Of a stretch of 64,000 bases of DNA, positions 25,971-38,430 are shown in pieces (the first letter of the stretch is position 1; every line of letters starts with the position of its first letter). This stretch comes from Hippophae tibetana (taxonomy: Eukaryota; Streptophyta; Magnoliopsida; Rosales; Elaeagnaceae). Location: the NCBI GenBank assembly GCA_037013495.1, contig CM072805.1:11628601-11692600 (forward strand), in the 5' to 3' direction. The notes beneath the pieces are model-generated. The model did not search any database. It was not told the origin of the DNA and was given only the letters and a program-made list of their open reading frames with translations. The translations under genes were made by a program, and so were the position numbers.

Positions 25971-26980
25971 TAAAAAAATAGCTACCGAAGTTTTTTAAAA
26001 ATATATCGACTATTTATTTGATAATAATAGAAATTGAGGTGTATATTTACATATACTATATTTATTTGAATTTGAGTCAAATATGGAACATTTAAATGAA
26101 CTAATATTAAAAATACGGTGTATTCCATTTTGTTATATCAGTATGTTAAGTTCGAATCTTCTAAATCCCAATTGTGTAATGTTAAATTCATGATTATGGA
26201 CTTTTCTCAACCATAAATTGACTTCATATCAATAAATGGCTGAAACATGTAAGGTGCATATTTGCATTTGTATTATTTAATTCAATTTTTTAACCATATG
26301 TTTAATTTATCTCAATTATTTAATGTTCAAATAATGGCTATCGAATTTTTTAAAAAATATATCGACTATTTTTAGATAATAATAGAAATTGAGGTGTATA
26401 TTTACATATACTATATTTATTTGAATTTCAGTCAAATATGGAACATTTAAATGAACTAATATTAAAAATACGGTGTATTCCATTTTGTCATATCAGTATG
26501 TTAAGGTCGAATCTTCTAAATCCCAATTGTGTAATGTTAAATTCCTGATTGTGGACTTTTCTCAACCATAAATTGACTTTATATCAATAAATGGTTGAAA
26601 CATATAAGGTGTATATTTGCATTTGTATTATTTAATTCAATTTTTTAACCTTAGGTTTAATTTATCTCAATTATTTAATGTTAACATTATGGTATCGATT
26701 TTTGTCAACCATAGATAGACTATTTATTTGATAAGAATAGAAATTGATGTGTATATTTACATATACTATATTTATTTGAATTTTAGCCAAATATGGACCA
26801 TTCAAATGAACTAATATTAACAATACGCTGTATTCAATTTTGTCATATAAGTATTATAAGGTCGAATCTTCCAAATCCCAATTGTGTAATGTTAAATTCA
26901 TGATTATGGACTTTTCTCAACCATAAATTGACTTCGTATCAATCAATGGTTGAAACTTATAAGGGGCATATTTTCATATG
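25971..26980 (+). repeat. Island of about three more divergent monomers
   Basis: This kilobase has more private changes than its neighbours: AAAAAAATAGCTACCGAAG at 25972, ATTAAAAATACGG at 26106 and 26460, ATTTTTAGATAATAATAG near 26368 (shorter than other copies), TTCCTGATTGTGG near 26542, AACATTATGGTATCG near 26683 (one base short), TTTTAGCCAAATATGG near 26780 and ATACGCTG near 26823. It separates the two largest duplications and resembles neither copy set closely. It is still satellite throughout. Confidence 0.65.
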
Positions 26981-29900
26981 TAATATTTAATTCAATATTT
27001 TAACGTTAGATTTACTTTATCTCAATTGTTTAATGTTAAAATTATGGCTATCGATTTTTGTCAACCATACATAGACTATTTATTTGATAAGAATAGAAAT
27101 TGAGGTGTATATTTACATATACTATATTTATTTGAAATTGAGTCAAATATGGACCATTCAAATGAACTAATATTAACAATACGGTGTATTCAATTTTGTA
27201 ATATAAGTATGTTAAGGTCGAATCTTCTAAATCCCAATTGTGTAATGTTAAATTTATGATTATGGACTTTTCTCAACCATAAATTGACTTCATATCAGTA
27301 AATGGTTGAAACATATAAGGTGCATATTTGCATTTGTATTGTTTAATTGAATTTTTTAACCTTAGGTTTAATTTATCTCAATTATTTAATGTTAAAATTA
27401 TGGCTAACGATTTTTGTCAACCATAGATAGACTATTTATTTGATAAGAATAGAAATTGAGGTGTATATTTACATATACTATATTTATTTGAATTTGAGTC
27501 AAATATGTACCATTCAAATGAACTAATACTAACAATACGGTGTATTCCATTTTCTCATATTAGTATGTTAAGGTCGAAGCTTCTAAATCCGAATTGTGTA
27601 ATGTTAAATTCATGATTATGGACTTTTCTCATCCTTTAATTGACTTCATATCAATAAATGGTTCAAACTTATAAGTGGCATATTTGAATTTGTAATATTT
27701 AATTCAATATTTTAACGTTAGATTTACTTTATCTCAATTGTTTAATGTTAAAATTATGGCTATCCATTTTTGTCAACCATAGATAGACTATTTATTTTAT
27801 AAGAATAGAAATTGATGTGTATATTTACATATACTATATTTATTTGAATTTGAGTCAAATACGGAAAATTCAAATGAACTAATATTAACAATACGGTGTA
27901 TTCCATTTTGTCATATAAGTATGTTAAGGTCGAATCTTCTAAATCCCAATTGTGTAATGTTAAATTCATGATTGTGGACTTTTCTCAACCATAAATTGAC
28001 TTTATATCAATAAATGGTTGAAACATATAAGGTGTATATTTGCATTTGTATTATTTAATTGAATTTTTTAACCTTAGGTTTAATTTATCTCAATTATTTA
28101 ATGTTAAAATTATGGCTATCGATTTTTGTCAACCATAGATAGACTATTTATTTGATAAGAATAGAAATTGATATGTATATTTACATATACTATATTTATT
28201 TGAATTTGAGTCAAATATGGACCATTCAAATGAACTAATATTAACAATACGGTGTATTCAATTTTGTCATATAAGTATTATATGGTCGAATCTTCCAAAT
28301 CCCTATTGTGTAATGTTAAATTCATGATTATGGACTTTTCTCAACCATAAATTGACTTCGTATCAATCAATGGTTGAAACTTATAAGGGGCATATTTTCA
28401 TTTGTAATATTTAATTCAATTTTTTAACGTTAGATTTACTTTATCTCAATTATTTAATGTTAAAATTATGGCTATCGATTTTTGTCAACCATAGATAGAC
28501 TATTTATTTGATAAGAATAGATATTGATGTGTATATTTACATATACTATATTTATTTGAATTTGAGTCAAATACGGAAAATTCAAATAAACTAATATTAA
28601 CAATACGATGTATTCCATTTTGTCATATAAGTATGTTAAGGTCGAATCTTCTAAATCCGAATTGTGTAATGTTAAATTCATGATTATGGACTTTTCTCAT
28701 CCTTTAATTGACTTCATATCAATAAATGGTTCAAACTTATAAGTGGCATATTTGCATTTGTAATATTTAATTCAATATTTTAACGTTAGATTTACTTTAT
28801 CTCAATTGTTTAATGTTAAAATTATGGCTATCGATTTTTGTCAACCATAGATAGACTATTTATTTGATAAGAATAGAAATTGATGTGTATATTTACATAT
28901 ACTATATTTATTTGAATTTGAGTCAAATACGGAAAATTCAAATGAACTAATATTAACAATACGGTGTATTCCATTTTGTCATATAAGTATGTTAAGGTCG
29001 AATCTTCTAAATCCGAATTGTGTAATGTTAAATTCATGATTATGGACTTTTCTCATCCTTTAATTGACTTCATATCAATAAATGGTTCAAATTTATAAGT
29101 GGCATATTTGCATTTGTAATATTTAATTCAATATTTTAACGTTAGATTTACTTTATCTCAATTGTTTAATGTTAAAATTATGGCTATCGATTTTTGTCAA
29201 CCATAGATAGGCTATTTATTTGATAAGAATAGAAATTGAGGTGTATATTTACATATACTATATTTATTTGAATTTGAGTCAAATATGGACCATTCAAATG
29301 AACTAATATTAACAATACGGTGTATTCAATTTTGTAATATAAGTATGTAAAGGTCGAATCTTCTAAATCCCAATTGTGTAATGTTAAATTTATGATTATG
29401 GACTTTTCTCAACCATAAATTGACTTCATATCAGTAAATGGTTGAAACATATAAGGTGCATATTTGCATTTGTATTGTTTAATTGAATTTTTTAACCTTA
29501 GGTTTAATTTATCTCAATTATTTAATGTTAAAATTATGGCTAACGATTTTTGTCAACCATAGATAGACTATTTATTTGATAAGAATAGAAATTGAGGTGT
29601 ATATTTACATATACTATATTTATTTGAATTGGAGTCAAATATGTACCATTCAAATGAACTAATACTAACAATACGGTGTATTCCATTTTGTCATATTAGT
29701 ATGTTAAGGTCCAATCTTCTAAATCCGAATTGTGTAATGTTAAATTCATGATTATGGACTTTTCTCATCCTTTAATTGACTTCATATCAATAAATGGGTC
29801 AAACATATAAGTGGCATATTTGCATTTGTAATATTTAATTCAATATTTTAACGTTAGATTTACTTTATCTCAATTTTTTAATGTTAAAATTATGGCTATC

Positions 29901-32320
29901 GATTTTTGTCAACCATAGATAGACTATTTATTTGATAAGAATAGAAATTGAGGTGTATATTTACATATACTATATTTATTTGAATTTGAGTCAAATATGT
30001 ACCATTCAAATGAACTAATATTAACAATACGGTGTATTGAATTTTGTGATATAAGTATTATAAGGTAGAATCTTCCAAATCCCTATTGTGTAATGTTAAA
30101 TTCATGATTATGAACTTTTCTCAACCATAAATTTACTTCATATCAATAAATGGTTGAAACTTATAAAGGGAATATTTGAATTTGTAATATTTAATTCAAT
30201 ATTTTAACGTTAGATTTACTTTATCTCAATTATTTAATGTTAAAATTATGGCTATCGATTTTTGTCAACCATAGATAGTCTATTTATTTGATAAGAATAG
30301 AAATTGAGGTGTATATTTACATATACTATATTTATTTGAATTTGAGTCAAATATGTACCATTCAAATGAACTAATATTAACAATACGGTGTATTCCATTT
30401 TGTCATATAAGTATGTTAAGGTCGAAACTTCTAAATCCCAATTGTGTAATGTTAAATTCATGATTATGGACTTTTCTCAACCATAAATTGACTTCATATC
30501 AATAAATGGTTGAAACATATATGGTGCATATTTGAATTTGTATTATTTAATTCAATTTTTTAACCATATGTTTAATTTATCTCAATTATTTAATGTTAAA
30601 ATAATGGCTATCCATTTTTGTCAACCATAGATAGACTATTTATTTGATAAGAATAGAAATTGATGTGTATATTTACATATACTATATTTATTTGAATTTG
30701 AGTCAAATACGGAAAATTCAAATGAACTAATATTAACAATACGGTGTATTCCATTTTGTCATATAAGTATGTTAAGGTCGAATCTTCTAAATCCGAATTG
30801 TGTAATGTAAAATTCATGATTATGGACTTTTCTCAACCATAAATTGACTTCGTATCAATCAATGGTTGAAACTTATAAGGGGCATATTTTCATTTGCAAT
30901 ATTTAATTCAATTTTTTAACGTTAGATTTACTTTATCTCAATTGTTTAATGTTAAAATTATGGCTATCCATTTTTGTCAACCATAGATAGACTATTTACT
31001 TGATAAGAATAGATATTGATGTGTATATTTACATATACTATATTTATTATGAATTTGAGTCAAATACGGAAAATTCAAATGAACTAATATTAACAATACG
31101 GTGTATTCCATTTTGTCATATAAGTATGTTAAGGTCGAATCTTCTAAATCCCAATTGTGTAATGTTAAATTCATGATTGTGGACTTTTCTCAACCATAAA
31201 TTGACTTTATATCAATAAATGGTTGAAACATATAAGGTGTATATTTGCATTTGTATTATTTAATTCAATTTTTTAACCTTAGGTTTAATTTATCTCAATT
31301 ATTTAATGTTAAAATTATGGCTATCCATTTTTGTCAACCATAGATAGACTATTTATTTGATAAGAATAGAAATTGATGTGTATATTTACATATACTATAT
31401 TTATTTGAATTTGAGTCAAATACGGAAAATTCAAATGAACTAATATTAACAATACGGTGTATTCCATTTTGTCATATAAGTATGTTAAGGTCGAATCTTC
31501 TAAATCCGAATTGTGTAATGTAAAATTCATGATTATGGACTTTTCTCAACCATAAATTGACTTCGTATCAATCAATGGTTGAAACTTATAAGGGGCATAT
31601 TTTCATTTGTAATATTTAATTCAATTTTTTAACGTTAGATTTACTTTATCTCAATTGTTTAATGTTAAAATTATGGCTATCGATTTTTGTCAACCATAGA
31701 TAGACTATTTATTTGATAAGAATAGAAATTGAGGTGTATATTTACATATACTATATTTATTTGAATTTGAGTCAAATATGTACCATTCAAATGAACTAAT
31801 ATTAACAATACGGTGTATTGAATTTTGTCATATAAGTATTATAAGGTAGAATCTTCCAAATCCCTATTGTGTAATGTTAAATTCATGATTATGGACTTTT
31901 CTCAACCATAAATTTACTTCATATCAATAAATGGTTGAAACTTATAAAGGGCATATTTGAATTTGTAATATTTAATTCAATATTTTAACGTTAGATTTAC
32001 TTTATCTCAATTATTTAATGTTAAAATTATGGCTATCAATTTTTGTCAACCATAGATAGTCTATTTATTTGATAAGAATAGAAATTGAGGTGTATATTTA
32101 CATCTACTATATTTATTTGAATTTGAGTCAAATATGTACCATTCAAATAAACTAATATTAACAATACGGTGTATTCCATTTTGTCATATAAGTATGTTAA
32201 GGTCGAAACTTCTAAATCCCAATTGTGTAATGTTAAATTCATGATTATGGACTTTTCTCATCCTTTAATTGACTTCATATCAATAAATGGTTCAAACTTA
32301 TAAGTGGCATATTTGCATTT
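26980..32320 (+). repeat. 15-monomer segment (5341 bp), copy 1
   Basis: Aligns with the next copy at a constant 5341-bp offset. Landmarks: ACCATACATAGAC (C at 27070 and 32411), 27760 with 33101, 28472 with 33813, 28828 with 34169, 30252 with 35593, 30608 with 35949, 31321 with 36662, 32036 with 37377. The extra base over 15 x 356 is an inserted A in TTTATTATGAATTTG near 31049, present in both copies. By eye I found only two substitutions in about 5.3 kb. Confidence 0.93.
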
Positions 32321-35300
32321 GTAATATTTAATTCAATATTTTAACGTTAGATTTACTTTATCTCAATTGTTTAATGTTAAAATTATGGCTATCGATTTTT
32401 GTCAACCATACATAGACTATTTATTTGATAAGAATAGAAATTGAGGTGTATATTTACATATACTATATTTATTTGAAATTGAGTCAAATATGGACCATTC
32501 AAATGAACTAATATTAACAATACGGTGTATTCAATTTTGTAATATAAGTATGTTAAGGTCGAATCTTCTAAATCCCAATTGTGTAATGTTAAATTTATGA
32601 TTATGGACTTTTCTCAACCATAAATTGACTTCATATCAGTAAATGGTTGAAACATATAAGGTGCATATTTGCATTTGTATTGTTTAATTGAATTTTTTAA
32701 CCTTAGGTTTAATTTATCTCAATTATTTAATGTTAAAATTATGGCTAACGATTTTTGTCAACCATAGATAGACTATTTATTTGATAAGAATAGAAATTGA
32801 GGTGTATATTTACATATACTATATTTATTTGAATTTGAGTCAAATATGTACCATTCAAATGAACTAATACTAACAATACGGTGTATTCCATTTTCTCATA
32901 TTAGTATGTTAAGGTCGAAGCTTCTAAATCCGAATTGTGTAATGTTAAATTCATGATTATGGACTTTTCTCATCCTTTAATTGACTTCATATCAATAAAT
33001 GGTTCAAACTTATAAGTGGCATATTTGAATTTGTAATATTTAATTCAATATTTTAACGTTAGATTTACTTTATCTCAATTGTTTAATGTTAAAATTATGG
33101 CTATCCATTTTTGTCAACCATAGATAGACTATTTATTTTATAAGAATAGAAATTGATGTGTATATTTACATATACTATATTTATTTGAATTTGAGTCAAA
33201 TACGGAAAATTCAAATGAACTAATATTAACAATACGGTGTATTCCATTTTGTCATATAAGTATGTTAAGGTCGAATCTTCTAAATCCCAATTGTGTAATG
33301 TTAAATTCATGATTGTGGACTTTTCTCAACCATAAATTGACTTTATATCAATAAATGGTTGAAACATATAAGGTGTATATTTGCATTTGTATTATTTAAT
33401 TGAATTTTTTAACCTTAGGTTTAATTTATCTCAATTATTTAATGTTAAAATTATGGCTATCGATTTTTGTCAACCATAGATAGACTATTTATTTGATAAG
33501 AATAGAAATTGATATGTATATTTACATATACTATATTTATTTGAATTTGAGTCAAATATGGACCATTCAAATGAACTAATATTAACAATACGGTGTATTC
33601 AATTTTGTCATATAAGTATTATATGGTCGAATCTTCCAAATCCCTATTGTGTAATGTTAAATTCATGATTATGGACTTTTCTCAACCATAAATTGACTTC
33701 GTATCAATCAATGGTTGAAACTTATAAGGGGCATATTTTCATTTGTAATATTTAATTCAATTTTTTAACGTTAGATTTACTTTATCTCAATTATTTAATG
33801 TTAAAATTATGGCTATCGATTTTTGTCAACCATAGATAGACTATTTATTTGATAAGAATAGATATTGATGTGTATATTTACATATACTATATTTATTTGA
33901 ATTTGAGTCAAATACGGAAAATTCAAATAAACTAATATTAACAATACGATGTATTCCATTTTGTCATATAAGTATGTTAAGGTCGAATCTTCTAAATCCG
34001 AGTTGTGTAATGTTAAATTCATGATTATGGACTTTTCTCATCCTTTAATTGACTTCATATCAATAAATGGTTCAAACTTATAAGTGGCATATTTGCATTT
34101 GTAATATTTAATTCAATATTTTAACGTTAGATTTACTTTATCTCAATTGTTTAATGTTAAAATTATGGCTATCGATTTTTGTCAACCATAGATAGACTAT
34201 TTATTTGATAAGAATAGAAATTGATGTGTATATTTACATATACTATATTTATTTGAATTTGAGTCAAATACGGAAAATTCAAATGAACTAATATTAACAA
34301 TACGGTGTATTCCATTTTGTCATATAAGTATGTTAAGGTCGAATCTTCTAAATCCGAATTGTGTAATGTTAAATTCATGATTATGGACTTTTCTCATCCT
34401 TTAATTGACTTCATATCAATAAATGGTTCAAATTTATAAGTGGCATATTTGCATTTGTAATATTTAATTCAATATTTTAACGTTAGATTTACTTTATCTC
34501 AATTGTTTAATGTTAAAATTATGGCTATCGATTTTTGTCAACCATAGATAGGCTATTTATTTGATAAGAATAGAAATTGAGGTGTATATTTACATATACT
34601 ATATTTATTTGAATTTGAGTCAAATATGGACCATTCAAATGAACTAATATTAACAATACGGTGTATTCAATTTTGTAATATAAGTATGTAAAGGTCGAAT
34701 CTTCTAAATCCCAATTGTGTAATGTTAAATTTATGATTATGGACTTTTCTCAACCATAAATTGACTTCATATCAGTAAATGGTTGAAACATATAAGGTGC
34801 ATATTTGCATTTGTATTGTTTAATTGAATTTTTTAACCTTAGGTTTAATTTATCTCAATTATTTAATGTTAAAATTATGGCTAACGATTTTTGTCAACCA
34901 TAGATAGACTATTTATTTGATAAGAATAGAAATTGAGGTGTATATTTACATATACTATATTTATTTGAATTGGAGTCAAATATGTACCATTCAAATGAAC
35001 TAATACTAACAATACGGTGTATTCCATTTTGTCATATTAGTATGTTAAGGTCCAATCTTCTAAATCCGAATTGTGTAATGTTAAATTCATGATTATGGAC
35101 TTTTCTCATCCTTTAATTGACTTCATATCAATAAATGGGTCAAACTTATAAGTGGCATATTTGCATTTGTAATATTTAATTCAATATTTTAACGTTAGAT
35201 TTACTTTATCTCAATTTTTTAATGTTAAAATTATGGCTATCGATTTTTGTCAACCATAGATAGACTATTTATTTGATAAGAATAGAAATTGAGGTGTATA

Positions 35301-37599
35301 TTTACATATACTATATTTATTTGAATTTGAGTCAAATATGTACCATTCAAATGAACTAATATTAACAATACGGTGTATTGAATTTTGTGATATAAGTATT
35401 ATAAGGTAGAATCTTCCAAATCCCTATTGTGTAATGTTAAATTCATGATTATGAACTTTTCTCAACCATAAATTTACTTCATATCAATAAATGGTTGAAA
35501 CTTATAAAGGGAATATTTGAATTTGTAATATTTAATTCAATATTTTAACGTTAGATTTACTTTATCTCAATTATTTAATGTTAAAATTATGGCTATCGAT
35601 TTTTGTCAACCATAGATAGTCTATTTATTTGATAAGAATAGAAATTGAGGTGTATATTTACATATACTATATTTATTTGAATTTGAGTCAAATATGTACC
35701 ATTCAAATGAACTAATATTAACAATACGGTGTATTCCATTTTGTCATATAAGTATGTTAAGGTCGAAACTTCTAAATCCCAATTGTGTAATGTTAAATTC
35801 ATGATTATGGACTTTTCTCAACCATAAATTGACTTCATATCAATAAATGGTTGAAACATATATGGTGCATATTTGAATTTGTATTATTTAATTCAATTTT
35901 TTAACCATATGTTTAATTTATCTCAATTATTTAATGTTAAAATAATGGCTATCCATTTTTGTCAACCATAGATAGACTATTTATTTGATAAGAATAGAAA
36001 TTGATGTGTATATTTACATATACTATATTTATTTGAATTTGAGTCAAATACGGAAAATTCAAATGAACTAATATTAACAATACGGTGTATTCCATTTTGT
36101 CATATAAGTATGTTAAGGTCGAATCTTCTAAATCCGAATTGTGTAATGTAAAATTCATGATTATGGACTTTTCTCAACCATAAATTGACTTCGTATCAAT
36201 CAATGGTTGAAACTTATAAGGGGCATATTTTCATTTGCAATATTTAATTCAATTTTTTAACGTTAGATTTACTTTATCTCAATTGTTTAATGTTAAAATT
36301 ATGGCTATCCATTTTTGTCAACCATAGATAGACTATTTACTTGATAAGAATAGATATTGATGTGTATATTTACATATACTATATTTATTATGAATTTGAG
36401 TCAAATACGGAAAATTCAAATGAACTAATATTAACAATACGGTGTATTCCATTTTGTCATATAAGTATGTTAAGGTCGAATCTTCTAAATCCCAATTGTG
36501 TAATGTTAAATTCATGATTGTGGACTTTTCTCAACCATAAATTGACTTTATATCAATAAATGGTTGAAACATATAAGGTGTATATTTGCATTTGTATTAT
36601 TTAATTCAATTTTTTAACCTTAGGTTTAATTTATCTCAATTATTTAATGTTAAAATTATGGCTATCCATTTTTGTCAACCATAGATAGACTATTTATTTG
36701 ATAAGAATAGAAATTGATGTGTATATTTACATATACTATATTTATTTGAATTTGAGTCAAATACGGAAAATTCAAATGAACTAATATTAACAATACGGTG
36801 TATTCCATTTTGTCATATAAGTATGTTAAGGTCGAATCTTCTAAATCCGAATTGTGTAATGTAAAATTCATGATTATGGACTTTTCTCAACCATAAATTG
36901 ACTTCGTATCAATCAATGGTTGAAACTTATAAGGGGCATATTTTCATTTGTAATATTTAATTCAATTTTTTAACGTTAGATTTACTTTATCTCAATTGTT
37001 TAATGTTAAAATTATGGCTATCGATTTTTGTCAACCATAGATAGACTATTTATTTGATAAGAATAGAAATTGAGGTGTATATTTACATATACTATATTTA
37101 TTTGAATTTGAGTCAAATATGTACCATTCAAATGAACTAATATTAACAATACGGTGTATTGAATTTTGTCATATAAGTATTATAAGGTAGAATCTTCCAA
37201 ATCCCTATTGTGTAATGTTAAATTCATGATTATGGACTTTTCTCAACCATAAATTTACTTCATATCAATAAATGGTTGAAACTTATAAAGGGCATATTTG
37301 AATTTGTAATATTTAATTCAATATTTTAACGTTAGATTTACTTTATCTCAATTATTTAATGTTAAAATTATGGCTATCAATTTTTGTCAACCATAGATAG
37401 TCTATTTATTTGATAAGAATAGAAATTGAGGTGTATATTTACATCTACTATATTTATTTGAATTTGAGTCAAATATGTACCATTCAAATAAACTAATATT
37501 AACAATACGGTGTATTCCATTTTGTCATATAAGTATGTTAAGGTCGAAACTTCTAAATCCCAATTGTGTAATGTTAAATTCATGATTATGGACTTTTCT
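32321..37599 (+). repeat. 15-monomer segment, copy 2
   Basis: Follows copy 1 with no spacer. Differences noticed are CCGAGTTGTG near 34000 (copy 1: CCGAATTGTG) and CAAACTTATAAG near 35142 (copy 1: CAAACATATAAG). The match ends near 37599, where this copy reads TCTCAACCATAAATT and copy 1 reads TCTCATCCTTTAATT. The near-identity makes this the youngest large duplication in the window, unless it reflects recent conversion or an assembly duplication. Confidence 0.93.
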
Positions 37600-38430
37600 C
37601 AACCATAAATTGACTTCATATCAATAAATGGTTGAAACATATATGGTGCATATTTGAATTTGTATTATTTAATTCAATTTTTTAACCATATGTTTAATTT
37701 ATCTCAATTATTTAATGTTAAAATAATGCCTATCAAATTTTTTTAAAAATATATCGACTATTTATTTGATAATAATAGAAATTGAGGTGTATATTTACAT
37801 ATACTATATTTATTTGAATTTGAGTCAAATATGGAACATTTAAATGAACTAATATTAAAAATACGGTGTATTCCATTTTGTCATATCAGTATGTTAAGGT
37901 CGAATCTTCTAAATCCCAATTGTGTAATGTTAAATTCATGATTATGGACTTTTCTCAACCATAAATTGACTTCATATCAATAAATGGCTGAAACATGTAA
38001 GTTGCATATTTTCATTTGTATTATTTAATTCAATTTTTTAACCATATGTTTAATTTATCTCAATTATTTAATGTTAAAATAATGGCTATCGAATTTTTTA
38101 AAAAATATATCGACTATTTATTTCATAAGAATAGAAATTGAGGTGTATATTTACATATACTATATTTATTTGAATTTGAGTCAAATATGTACCATTCAAA
38201 TGAACTAATACTAACAATACGGTGTATTCCATTTTGCCATATTAGTATGTTAAGGTCGAAGCTTCTAAATCCGAATTGTGTAATGTTAAATTCATGATTA
38301 TGGACTTTTCTCATCCTTTAATTGACTTCATATCAATAAATGGTTCAAACTTATAAGTGGCATATTTGCATTTGTAATATTTAATTCAATATTTTAACGT
38401 TAGATTTACTTTATCTCAATTGTTTAATGT
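36290..38430 (+). repeat. 6-monomer HOR II, copy a (2136 bp)
   Basis: A second 2136-bp repeat with a different monomer order from HOR I; it includes a P pair (near 37732 and 38090). Landmarks against copy b: 36662 with 38798, 37377 with 39513, 38123 with 40259. It overlaps the end of the 5341-bp copy 2, so part of that segment was re-amplified. The insertion in TTTATTATGAATTTG near 36390 is absent from the equivalent monomer of copy b. Confidence 0.8.
37599..37635. repeat. Imperfect 37-bp dyad (hairpin/cruciform candidate) in half B
   Basis: Left arm TCAACCATAAATTGA (37599-37613), loop CTTCATA (37614-37620), right arm TCAATAAATGGTTGA (37621-37635). Thirteen of 15 arm positions pair: eight outer pairs, two mismatches, then five inner pairs. 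The version with CTTCGTA in the loop and TCAATCAATGGTTGA as right arm also pairs at 13 of 15. Copies with TCATCCTTT and GGTTCAAAC (the common partner class) pair less well, about 11 of 15, and the two changed arms travel together without restoring pairing. A similar dyad can be found in most monomers. Whether it extrudes is unknown. Confidence 0.75.
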
